17,794 bases of DNA from CAYVBN01 sp964538565 (GTDB lineage: Bacteria; Pseudomonadota; Alphaproteobacteria; Rhizobiales; Xanthobacteraceae), in assembly GCA_964538565.1 (NCBI GenBank), contig CAZIGW010000034.1:1-17794 (forward strand), given 5' to 3'. Position numbers and translations under genes: made by a program. Shown piece by piece: positions 8,344 through 14,078 of the stretch (its first letter is position 1; each line of letters opens with the position of its first letter). The notes beneath the pieces were generated by a model. That model made no database searches and was not told where the DNA came from. It worked only from the letters and a program-made list of their open reading frames with translations.

Positions 8344-9278
8344 GCCACCTCCGCGCGCTTGGCGAACCACAGGAACAGGATGGCGACCCCGGCCAGGACC
8401 GGGAACAGGAACAGCGAGATCGCCGCGCCGCCCGCGAGGTCGCCGCCCTGGATGCCGGTGAAGTAGGCCCAGCTGGCGATCACCTGCGTGGTGTCGTAGG
8501 GGCCGCCGCGGGTGAGCACGAACACCACGATCATGTCGGTGAAGGTGAAGATGATGCCGAACAGCAGCGCCACGAGCGCGATCGGCATCAACAGCGGCGC
8601 GGTGATCTGGAACTGGTGGCGCCAGAAGCCCGCGCCGTCCACCTGCGCCGCGTCATGGATATCCTGCGGGATCGAGGAAAGCCCGGCCAGGATGATCACG
8701 GTGGCGAGCGGGAGAATGCGCCACACGTTGACGATGATGATCGAGGTTTTGGCGAGATCGGGCTGGCCGAGCCAGATGGGCCACTCGTTCGGGCCGAGCA
8801 GGCCGACGGCGCGGCCGGTCCAGTTGATGATGCTGTAGATCGAATCGAAGATCCACAGCCAGCCGATGCTGCCGAGCGAGATCGGAGCCACCCAGGGCAG
8901 CAGAATCAGCAGTCGGATCAGCCACTTGCCGCGGAAATCGGCCATCAGCGCGGCGGCCAGGATGTTGGCGCACACGATGACGAAGAACTGCGAGACGAGG
9001 GTGATGTAGAGCGTGTTCTTCAGCGACACCCAGAACGTGCCGCTCTCGACGATGCGGCGAAAGTTCTCGAGCCCGACGAAGTGCATCGTGCGGCTGGCGA
9101 CCGTCGCGTCCGACACGCTGTAGAAGATCGACAGCAGGAACGGAACGCCGACCAGGAGCGCGATGTACAGGATGGCGGGCGCCAGCATGGCGCGCCACAG
9201 CCAGCGCTCATTGTCGGCGAGCCGCGCAAGCGCGCCCGGCTCGCCCTTCCTGCGCGGCTGTTCCGACATCGCTCTCAC
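8340..9278 (-). CDS. ABC importer permease, MalF/UgpA-type
   Basis: This is the first of two permeases that pair to form the membrane channel of a carbohydrate-type ABC importer. The 312 residues include an N-terminal cytoplasmic stretch, then 'LAPAILYIALLVGVPFLLSIFYS' and further hydrophobic segments to about six in total. The EAA-like loop is HDAAQVDGAGFWRHQFQITAP near residue 205, a close match to the UgpA/MalF consensus. The start is GTG 9278, whose last two bases overlap the ATPase stop (GTGA). An alternative is ATG 9269 (product MSEQPRR...), three codons in, and I cannot separate the two. Stop/start overlaps on both sides suggest tightly coupled translation, which suits a one-to-one heterodimer with the following permease. 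Confidence 0.93.
   Translation of the reverse strand: MRAMSEQPRRKGEPGALARLADNERWLWRAMLAPAILYIALLVGVPFLLSIFYSVSDATVASRTMHFVGLENFRRIVESGTFWVSLKNTLYITLVSQFFVIVCANILAAALMADFRGKWLIRLLILLPWVAPISLGSIGWLWIFDSIYSIINWTGRAVGLLGPNEWPIWLGQPDLAKTSIIIVNVWRILPLATVIILAGLSSIPQDIHDAAQVDGAGFWRHQFQITAPLLMPIALVALLFGIIFTFTDMIVVFVLTRGGPYDTTQVIASWAYFTGIQGGDLAGGAAISLFLFPVLAGVAILFLWFAKRAEVA
8347..8352 (-). promoter_or_regulatory. Strong Shine-Dalgarno deciding the second permease start
   Basis: On the minus strand this reads GGAGGT, four bases before the ATG at 8343, inside the end of the preceding permease gene. It fixes the start at the ATGA overlap rather than at the upstream in-frame codon at 8370. Confidence 0.75.
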
Positions 9279-10303
9279 GTCGCGGCTCCGTTCACCCTCC
9301 GCCCGCTCTGGCGATCGAAGCGCTCGATATCCTGCCGTCGGACGACGAAGTCATAGAGTTGATCCTCGGCGATATGGGTGCGGATGTTGGTCGGAATCTT
9401 GGAGATGACGTGCGCCTCGGGCGTGCGTCCCTCGATGACGCCGTACACGAGCCGGTCGGCGCCGAGATATTCGACACGGGTGACGCGGAACGGAAACGTC
9501 ACGTTGTCGCCCGCGCCTTCGACATCCTTCGGCAGGAACGCCTCCGGCCGGAAGCCGATATAGGTCGCGCCGTCCTCCACCAGGTTCATCGGCGGCGAGC
9601 CGATGAACGTGGCCACGAACGTGTCGACCGGGCTCACGTAGATCTCGTGCGGCGTTCCGACCTGGCGCACCTTGCCGTGGTCGAGCACCGCAATGCGGTC
9701 GCCGAGCCCCATGGCTTCCGCCTGGTCGTGCGTCACGTAGATGGTGGTCGTTCTCAGCTTGTGCTGGAACTGCTTGAGCTCGTCGCGGGCGGCATTGCGC
9801 AGCTTGGCGTCGAGATTGGACAGCGGCTCGTCGAGCAGAAAGACGACCGGCTCGCGCACCACGGCGCGCGCGAGCGCGACGCGCTGGCGTTCGCCGCCCG
9901 AGAGCTGCCGCGGCTTGCGGTCGAGAAAGCGCTCGATGCCGAACATGCGCGCGGCCCATTCGACCTTCCTGCGGATCTCGTCGCGCGGCATGCCGACGGC
10001 GCGCAACGGAAACGAGATGTTCTTTGCCACCGTGAGGTGCGGATAGAGCGCGTAGCTCTGGAACACCATGGCGATGTTGCGGGCGCGCGGCGGCAGGTCG
10101 GTTACGACGCGACCGTCGATCACGATGTCGCCGGAGGTCGGACGTTCGAGCCCGGCGATCATGCGCATCAGCGTCGTCTTTCCGCAGCCCGAAGGGCCGA
10201 GCAGCACCAGGAATTCCCCTTCCTTTGCCATCAGGTCGATGCCGTCGACGGCGGGAACTTCGTCAAAGATCTTCTTCACATGCCGGGCTTCGACCGTGGC
10301 CAT
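9275..10303 (-). CDS. ABC importer ATPase, MalK/UgpC-type
   Basis: This ATPase dimer powers the importer from the cytoplasmic side. In the 342-residue product the Walker A GPSGCGKTT spans residues 36-44, the Q-loop glutamine is 82, the signature LSGGERQ starts at 134, Walker B LLDEP ends at 160, and the switch His is 192. The C-terminal third has the beta-rich TOBE-like domain (GFRPEAF near residue 255) of the MalK/UgpC subfamily. It is somewhat shorter than the ~370-residue E. coli MalK. The open frame runs to 10393, but the first 30 codons are low-complexity Pro/Ala sequence; ATG 10303 has GGAAG about eight bases upstream and begins with the normal MATVEARHVKKIF. A 100-base spacer with a hairpin separates it from the binding-protein gene upstream. 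Such ATPases sometimes serve several importers. Confidence 0.95.
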   Translation of the reverse strand: MATVEARHVKKIFDEVPAVDGIDLMAKEGEFLVLLGPSGCGKTTLMRMIAGLERPTSGDIVIDGRVVTDLPPRARNIAMVFQSYALYPHLTVAKNISFPLRAVGMPRDEIRRKVEWAARMFGIERFLDRKPRQLSGGERQRVALARAVVREPVVFLLDEPLSNLDAKLRNAARDELKQFQHKLRTTTIYVTHDQAEAMGLGDRIAVLDHGKVRQVGTPHEIYVSPVDTFVATFIGSPPMNLVEDGATYIGFRPEAFLPKDVEGAGDNVTFPFRVTRVEYLGADRLVYGVIEGRTPEAHVISKIPTNIRTHIAEDQLYDFVVRRQDIERFDRQSGRRVNGAAT

Positions 10304-10359
10304 GAAAACACTTCCGGGTGGGGCAGGAGTCTGGGGCGGAACGGCGGGCGGGACGGCGT

Positions 10360-10385
10360 GCGGCGAGGATGCGGATCCCCGCCGC
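10360..10385 (-). promoter_or_regulatory. Intercistronic hairpin between binding-protein and ATPase genes
   Basis: GCGGCG (10360-10365) pairs with CGCCGC (10380-10385) and GGAT (10367-10370) with ATCC (10375-10378), around a four-base loop and one mismatch. It lies just past the binding-protein stop. Hairpins at this place in ABC operons often stabilise the upstream message or attenuate the downstream one, giving more binding protein than membrane parts. That role is inference here. Confidence 0.4.
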
Positions 10386-10403
10386 GACGTCACGCGCGGG
10401 CGA

Positions 10404-11750
10404 TCAGATCATCTTGCGATCCTGCCACTTCTGCCAGATCGCCTTCATGGCGGTTTCCGCCTGCTTGAGAGCGTTCTCGGGCGTCTCCGCGCCGGTCGCC
10501 GCCTTGGCGAACATCGTGTTGATGACCCAGGTGTTGAACGCCTCGTCGATCGCCGCGTTCGAATAGCCCGGGTAGCCGACGTTCGTCGCCCAGTCGAGCA
10601 CGTCGGAGAGCACCGCGTACTTGTCGTGCGGCACCGCCTTCGGGTCGTTGGAAATGATCTGCTTGATGTCGGGAACCGTGCTGGCGAAGCACGGGAAGTT
10701 GTAGAATTCGCTCGCCAGGAAGCCCTGCTTGAAATTGTCGATGTAGTCGACCAGAAACTTCTTGGCGCCGTCGATGTTCTCCGAGAACTTCCAGATCACG
10801 TAGCAGTCCATCACGTGCTCGAGCCCGATGCGGCGAACCGGGCCCTTCGCGGCCTTGGCGAGGCCGATCTTCTCGTGAATCGGCATCTTGTCGTTCTCGC
10901 CGGTGCGGGTGACCGAAATGGCGTTGAGCACGAGCGAGGAACGGCCGGCGAGCATCTGCCGGTTGTTCGAGGAAGGATCCCAGGAGAGGACCTCCGGGGT
11001 CTCCGTCTCCTTGTAGAGCGCGGTCACGAACTTGATCGCCTCGAGGGTCTCCTTGGAGTTGATGGCGAGGTTGCCCTCCGGGTCCTGCTCGCTTGCGCCG
11101 AACGAATACATGATGGCCCGCATCGCCATGGCGGTGTCGAGCTCGGCCGACAGTCCGATGCCGACCGGAATGCCGGTCTTGTCCTTGATCTTCTTGCCGC
11201 CGATGCGGATGTCGTCCCAGGTGTCCGGCTTCATGCCGATGTCGCCCCACAGGTCCGAGCGGTAGTTGACCGGGTCGGGGACGAAGCTGTCGGAGAATGC
11301 GAAGTACTTCTTGGTCTTGGGGTTGTAGGTGCTCTTCACGGCGAGGTCGATCGGCTTGCCGTGCTTCTGCGTGCAGTGATCGTAGACGTCCTTCATGTCC
11401 ACGACCTGCTCCTCGTAGACCGAAGGCGGGGAGAGGAACATCACCAGGTCGTGGCCGCGCTGGGCCGACACCTCCGCCGCGGCGCGCGAGGGGATCAGGC
11501 CGAGGTTGATGTTGTCGACGATCACCTCGGTATCGTTCTTCCTTCCCCATTCCTTGGTGTATTCGTTGTTGAACCACTTGTCGTAGGCCGGGACGAAATG
11601 GCTCCATTGCAGGATCTTCAGCGTCTTGGCGGCGCGCGCCGGCCTGACATGAAAGAACGGGCCGACACCCGCCGCGACGCCGGCGGCGGCTGCGGTACGG
11701 ATCACCTCGCGGCGCGTCGGGCCGCGGCGACGGATCTTCGAGTCTTGCAT
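10404..11750 (-). CDS. ABC importer periplasmic substrate-binding protein, Tat-exported
   Basis: This family-1 type solute-binding protein (UgpB/MalE-like, COG1653 style) captures the substrate in the periplasm. The 448 residues open with a Tat signal: TRREVIRT carries the twin arginine at residues 13-14, followed by an Ala/Gly-rich hydrophobic stretch and an A-R-A cleavage site at 38-40. The mature part begins KTLKILQWSHFVPAYDKWFN, typical of the class, and a further typical segment is the 'DLVMF' strand. Tat export suggests folding before export, sometimes seen for these proteins in alphaproteobacteria. GGGAGGA lies about ten bases before ATG 11750, and a good promoter lies upstream. It is the first gene of the operon ending with the two permeases. 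I cannot name the ligand. Confidence 0.92.
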   Translation of the reverse strand: MQDSKIRRRGPTRREVIRTAAAAGVAAGVGPFFHVRPARAAKTLKILQWSHFVPAYDKWFNNEYTKEWGRKNDTEVIVDNINLGLIPSRAAAEVSAQRGHDLVMFLSPPSVYEEQVVDMKDVYDHCTQKHGKPIDLAVKSTYNPKTKKYFAFSDSFVPDPVNYRSDLWGDIGMKPDTWDDIRIGGKKIKDKTGIPVGIGLSAELDTAMAMRAIMYSFGASEQDPEGNLAINSKETLEAIKFVTALYKETETPEVLSWDPSSNNRQMLAGRSSLVLNAISVTRTGENDKMPIHEKIGLAKAAKGPVRRIGLEHVMDCYVIWKFSENIDGAKKFLVDYIDNFKQGFLASEFYNFPCFASTVPDIKQIISNDPKAVPHDKYAVLSDVLDWATNVGYPGYSNAAIDEAFNTWVINTMFAKAATGAETPENALKQAETAMKAIWQKWQDRKMI

Positions 11751-11839
11751 GAGTGCGATTCCTCCCTGTGGGGAATGCGCCGCGCGGGTTGCGGCGACAG
11801 TGAAGCCCAGCCGAACTCTCCCGCGAAATATTTTTTGGT

Positions 11840-11868
11840 ATTATCGGCCGAACGCCGGCGCCGTGCAA
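11840..11868 (-). promoter_or_regulatory. Sigma-70-type promoter of the ABC importer operon
   Basis: On the minus strand, TTGCAC (11863-11868) and GATAAT (11840-11845) are separated by exactly 17 bases, a near-consensus pair. Transcription would start near 11832, giving a leader of about 80 bases before the binding-protein ATG. The surrounding 11828-11845 is the only strongly AT-rich patch in this GC-rich intergenic region. Confidence 0.6.
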
Positions 11869-11918
11869 TGAAGCAAAATGGCGCGGAAATGCGCACAATT
11901 CGCGCGGTTTTTGCGCTG

Positions 11919-11935
11919 CCGCACGGGGGGTGCGG
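11919..11935 (+). promoter_or_regulatory. Small hairpin upstream of bioB
   Basis: CCGCAC (11919-11924) and GTGCGG (11930-11935) form a six-base-pair stem with an all-G loop, about 75 bases before the bioB start. It has no T-run. It may lie in the bioB leader or form an operator-like element. I found no TTAT(C/A)(T/G)ATAA-type BioR site, and no convincing -35/-10 pair for bioB. Confidence 0.25.
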
Positions 11936-11997
11936 TGTCAGGTTCTTGACCGCGCCGAGATGGCGCGTTAGGCGCTCGTTGCCGCGGCGGAACCCAC

Positions 11998-12003
11998 GGA
12001 GGA
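11998..12003 (+). promoter_or_regulatory. Ribosome binding site of bioB
   Basis: GGAGGA eight bases before ATG 12012 fixes the start inside a much longer open frame that begins at 10068. Confidence 0.75.
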
Positions 12004-12011
12004 ACAAGGCG

Positions 12012-13007
12012 ATGTCGGTGACCGCAGACGCAAACCGGCTCGCGCCGGAACCGGTCCTCGACGGCGCCGTGCGCCAGGACTGGACGCGCGCGGAGGTCCG
12101 GGCCCTTTTCGACCTGGCGTTTCCGGATCTCCTGTTCCACGCGCAGCGCATCCATCGCATGCATTTCGATCCGCGCGAGGTGCAGATCTCGACGCTCCTG
12201 TCGGTGAAGACCGGCGGCTGTCCGGAGGACTGCGCCTATTGTCCGCAGAGCGCGCACCACCACACGGGCATCAAGGCCGACAAGCTGATGAGCGTCGAGG
12301 CCGTGATCGGCGAGGCGCAAGCCGCCAAGGCGGCCGGCGCGAGCCGCTTCTGCATGGGCGCGGCCTGGCGCAATCCCAAGGACCGCGACCTCGACCGGGT
12401 GTGCGCCATGGTGGCGGCCGTGAAGGGGCTCGGCCTGGAGACGTGCGTGACGCTCGGGATGCTGACGGACGGTCAGGCGCGCCGGCTCAAGGACTCCGGT
12501 CTCGACTACTACAACCACAACCTCGACACCTCGCCCGAGTTCTACGGGCGCATCATCAGCACCCGCACCTACCAGGATCGGCTCGATACGCTCGCTCATG
12601 TGCGCGCGGCCGGCATCAACGTCTGCTGCGGGGGAATTGTCGGGATGGGCGAGAGCCGCGAGGATCGCGTCGGCATGATCGCGGCGCTCGCCTCGCTGCC
12701 GGTGCATCCGGAATCGGTGCCGGTCAACATGCTGGTTCAGGTCGAAGGCACGCCGCTCGCCGGCACCGAAAAGCTCGATCCGCTCGAGTTCGTGCGCACC
12801 GTCGCGGTGGCGCGCATCGCGATGCCGGCCTCCGTGGTGCGGCTCTCAGCCGGGCGTGAGGACATGAGCGAGGAGACGCAGGCGCTCTGTTTCCTCGCCG
12901 GCGCCAACTCGATCTTCTACGGGCCGAAGTTGCTCACGACGCCCAACCCCGGGCGCGACCGCGACATGCTTCTGTTCGACAAGCTCGGACTCGTGCCGAG
13001 CGCATGA
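12012..13007 (+). CDS. bioB: Biotin synthase
   Basis: This radical SAM enzyme inserts sulfur into dethiobiotin, the last step of biotin synthesis. In the 331-residue product CPEDCAYC gives C70, C74 and C77 for the [4Fe-4S]/SAM cluster. The [2Fe-2S] ligands are C114, C145, C205 and R277; all sit 17 residues after their E. coli counterparts C97, C128, C188 and R260. YNHNLDTS (167-174) is the usual substrate/SAM motif. GGAGGA at 11998-12003 lies eight bases before ATG 12012. The frame stays open far upstream, but that part is antisense to the ABC genes. The stop codon TGA at 13005-13007 lies inside a palindromic repeat, so the last codon or two may be repeat-derived. No other bio genes are nearby; the neighbour diverging on the other strand is the ABC importer. 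Confidence 0.97.
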   Translation: MSVTADANRLAPEPVLDGAVRQDWTRAEVRALFDLAFPDLLFHAQRIHRMHFDPREVQISTLLSVKTGGCPEDCAYCPQSAHHHTGIKADKLMSVEAVIGEAQAAKAAGASRFCMGAAWRNPKDRDLDRVCAMVAAVKGLGLETCVTLGMLTDGQARRLKDSGLDYYNHNLDTSPEFYGRIISTRTYQDRLDTLAHVRAAGINVCCGGIVGMGESREDRVGMIAALASLPVHPESVPVNMLVQVEGTPLAGTEKLDPLEFVRTVAVARIAMPASVVRLSAGREDMSEETQALCFLAGANSIFYGPKLLTTPNPGRDRDMLLFDKLGLVPSA

Positions 13008-13048
13008 TCGCGAAAAGTGGGCACCGGTTTTCGCGCGGATCATGCGCC
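13001..13048. repeat. 48-bp palindromic repeat, copy 1
   Basis: The outer arms CGCATGATC and GATCATGCG (9 bp) and the inner arms GCGAAAA and TTTTCGC (7 bp) enclose the loop GTGGGCACCGG. The element starts inside the bioB gene: its CGCATGA supplies the last Ala codon and the stop. It is identical to copy 2, 55 bases away. I recall similar dispersed palindromes from Bradyrhizobium-like genomes. In this convergent gap it could act as a two-way terminator, though no T-run follows. Confidence 0.9.
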
Positions 13049-13055
13049 ATCGAAA

Positions 13056-13103
13056 CGCATGATCGCGAAAAGTGGGCACCGGTTTTCGCGCGGATCATGC
13101 GCC
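13056..13103. repeat. 48-bp palindromic repeat, copy 2
   Basis: This is an exact second copy of the 13001-13048 element, after a seven-base spacer (ATCGAAA). It fills most of the gap between the converging bioB and DUF190 genes. Perfect identity of both copies implies recent duplication or gene conversion. Confidence 0.9.
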
Positions 13104-13134
13104 GGTAAGAAATCCCCCGCACCGGCCATCTGGA

Positions 13135-13482
13135 TCAGGACGCCGACCCGTTCGGCGCGCCGTACTGCAGGACCTGGACCTTCTCGATGGTGACGAGGCC
13201 GCTCGACATCATGCCGTCGAGCACCGGCAGGAAGGCGGCGATCTTCTCCTGTGCGTCGACGATCTCGATGACGAGCGGCAGGTCCTGCGACAGCCGCAGG
13301 ATCTTCGTCGTGTGCAGGCGGCTCGAATGGCCGAAACCCATCGGGCCGCGCAGGACGGTCGCGCCGGCAAGCTGCATCTCGCGCGCCTTGAGCACGATCG
13401 CCTCGTAGAGCGGCCGGTGGCCCGACCTGTCGTCCTCGCCGATGAAGATGCGGAGCAGGACGGCGTCGCGCGGAAGCTGCAT
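13135..13482 (-). CDS. DUF190 (UPF0166) family PII-like protein
   Basis: This small cytosolic protein of 115 residues belongs to the DUF190 family. It shows ATVLRGPMGFG (41-51), the segment LPLVIEIVDAQEKI (68-81), and FLPVLDGMM...GLVTIEKVQV at the C-terminal side. The family has a ferredoxin-like, PII-type fold; its biochemical role is not settled. It starts three bases after the crcB stop, so both genes are read from the fluoride-controlled transcript. The ribosome site is weak and lies in the end of crcB, suggesting coupled translation. DUF190 genes often accompany crcB, so a role in sensing or modulating fluoride export is reasonable inference. A further product of the same family would not be expected to span the membrane, and none of its segments is long and hydrophobic enough. 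Confidence 0.88.
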   Translation of the reverse strand: MQLPRDAVLLRIFIGEDDRSGHRPLYEAIVLKAREMQLAGATVLRGPMGFGHSSRLHTTKILRLSQDLPLVIEIVDAQEKIAAFLPVLDGMMSSGLVTIEKVQVLQYGAPNGSAS

Positions 13483-13485
13483 GGC

Positions 13486-13884
13486 TCAGATCCATTTCAT
13501 CGCGTTGAGGCTGGCGGCCAGTATATGCCCGAGCCACACGGCGGCGAGGCACAGGGCCACCGAACCCGCGACATTGCCGCCGGCCGCGAACCATTCGCCG
13601 TCGTTCATGAGGGCGAGCGTCTGCAGGCTGAACGAGGAGAACGTCGTAAAGCCGCCGCACAGCCCGATCATCACGAACTGGCGCGCGCTCGTTCCGACGA
13701 AGACCCGCCCGTCGGGGCCGGTGAGCGTGCCGAAGAAGCCGATGACGAACGAGCCGAGGATGTTGACGATCAGCGTGCCCCACGGAAACGTCTCGCCGAT
13801 CAGCCGCGCCGCGACCCCAGAGCACCAGAAGCGCGCGATCCCGCCGAGCGCGCTGCCGATCGCGATCCAGAGATAGGCCTGCAT
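13486..13884 (-). CDS. crcB: Fluoride channel CrcB/Fluc
   Basis: This inner-membrane protein forms dual-topology dimers that let fluoride leave the cell. The 132 residues have four hydrophobic segments. Family motifs are GGIARFW (14-20), WGTLIVN with Asn41, and CGGFTTFSSFS (76-86), which holds the phenylalanines and the central Thr/Ser residues lining the pore. I start it at ATG 13884, with GAGGG about eight bases upstream; the longer frame uses a TTG at 13902 that sits in the terminator and is unlikely. One Fluc chain is encoded, so a homodimer is expected. The gene is preceded by a fluoride riboswitch with a terminator and followed directly by the DUF190 gene. Length is normal (~125-130). 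Confidence 0.96.
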   Translation of the reverse strand: MQAYLWIAIGSALGGIARFWCSGVAARLIGETFPWGTLIVNILGSFVIGFFGTLTGPDGRVFVGTSARQFVMIGLCGGFTTFSSFSLQTLALMNDGEWFAAGGNVAGSVALCLAAVWLGHILAASLNAMKWI

Positions 13885-13900
13885 TCCGCGGTCCCTCAAC

Positions 13901-13922
13901 AAAAAAGCCGCCCTGCGGCGGC
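13901..13922 (-). terminator. Rho-independent terminator in the crcB leader
   Basis: On the minus strand GCCGCC-GCAG-GGCGGC (13922 down to 13907) is followed by TTTTTT (13906-13901). It lies between the fluoride aptamer and the crcB start, so it serves as the riboswitch expression platform: without fluoride, transcription should stop here. Confidence 0.88.
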
Positions 13923-13934
13923 CCTCGAAAGAGA

Positions 13935-13958
13935 CCTACCGCCTCGCTGCGCGGTAGG
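13935..13958 (-). promoter_or_regulatory. Hairpin competing with the fluoride aptamer
   Basis: CCTACCGC and GCGGTAGG (13935-13942, 13951-13958 on the plus strand) form an eight-base-pair stem. It uses the conserved CCTAC at the aptamer's 3' edge. Forming it would disturb the aptamer, so it probably belongs to the fluoride-free fold that precedes the terminator hairpin. Confidence 0.55.
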
Positions 13959-14005
13959 AGTCATCAGCCGTTGCGGGCGGTTCCGGGGGGACTCCATCCC
14001 CATCC
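13953..14005 (-). promoter_or_regulatory. Fluoride riboswitch (crcB motif) aptamer
   Basis: On the minus strand the leader reads GGGGATGGAGTCCCCCC, then AACCGCC, then CGGCTGATGACTCCTACC, the order of conserved crcB-motif blocks (GATGG, AACCGC, GCTGATGA, CCTAC). GGGG pairs with CCCC around ATGGAGT. The loop bases GGAGT pair with ACTCC after the GATG, replacing the GGCAT/ATGCC pair I recall from the Pseudomonas syringae example; this covarying pairing strengthens the call. CCG and CGG form the third short helix. It sits directly downstream of the crcB promoter and upstream of a terminator. Confidence 0.92.
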
Positions 14006-14009
14006 GCAG

Positions 14010-14038
14010 ACGGTAGCGGGAAGCCGGGATTCGGTCAA
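14010..14038 (-). promoter_or_regulatory. Promoter of the fluoride-response operon
   Basis: On the minus strand TTGACC (14033-14038) and TACCGT (14010-14015) are 17 bases apart. The predicted transcription start near 14003 coincides with the start of the fluoride aptamer, which is what a riboswitch-led transcript needs. Confidence 0.55.
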
Positions 14039-14078
14039 CGCCGCCGGGCGCTGTCTGTTTGAAGAGGTCGAGCCTGCG

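Noticed and set aside
11946..11974. TTGACC as a bioB -35 box.
   Set aside because: The hexamer 17 bases downstream is TAGGCG, which is a poor -10.
10068..12011. An upstream extension of the bioB frame to 979 residues.
   Set aside because: The added part is antisense to the ABC ATPase and binding-protein genes; a good ribosome site and normal family length place the bioB start at 12012.
13001..13103. Two identical repeats with a short spacer, considered as a CRISPR array.
   Set aside because: There are only two units, the spacer is seven bases, the units are near-complete palindromes, and there are no cas genes.
13884..13902. A TTG start for crcB at 13902.
   Set aside because: It lies within the terminator's T-run, and ATG 13884 has a proper ribosome site.
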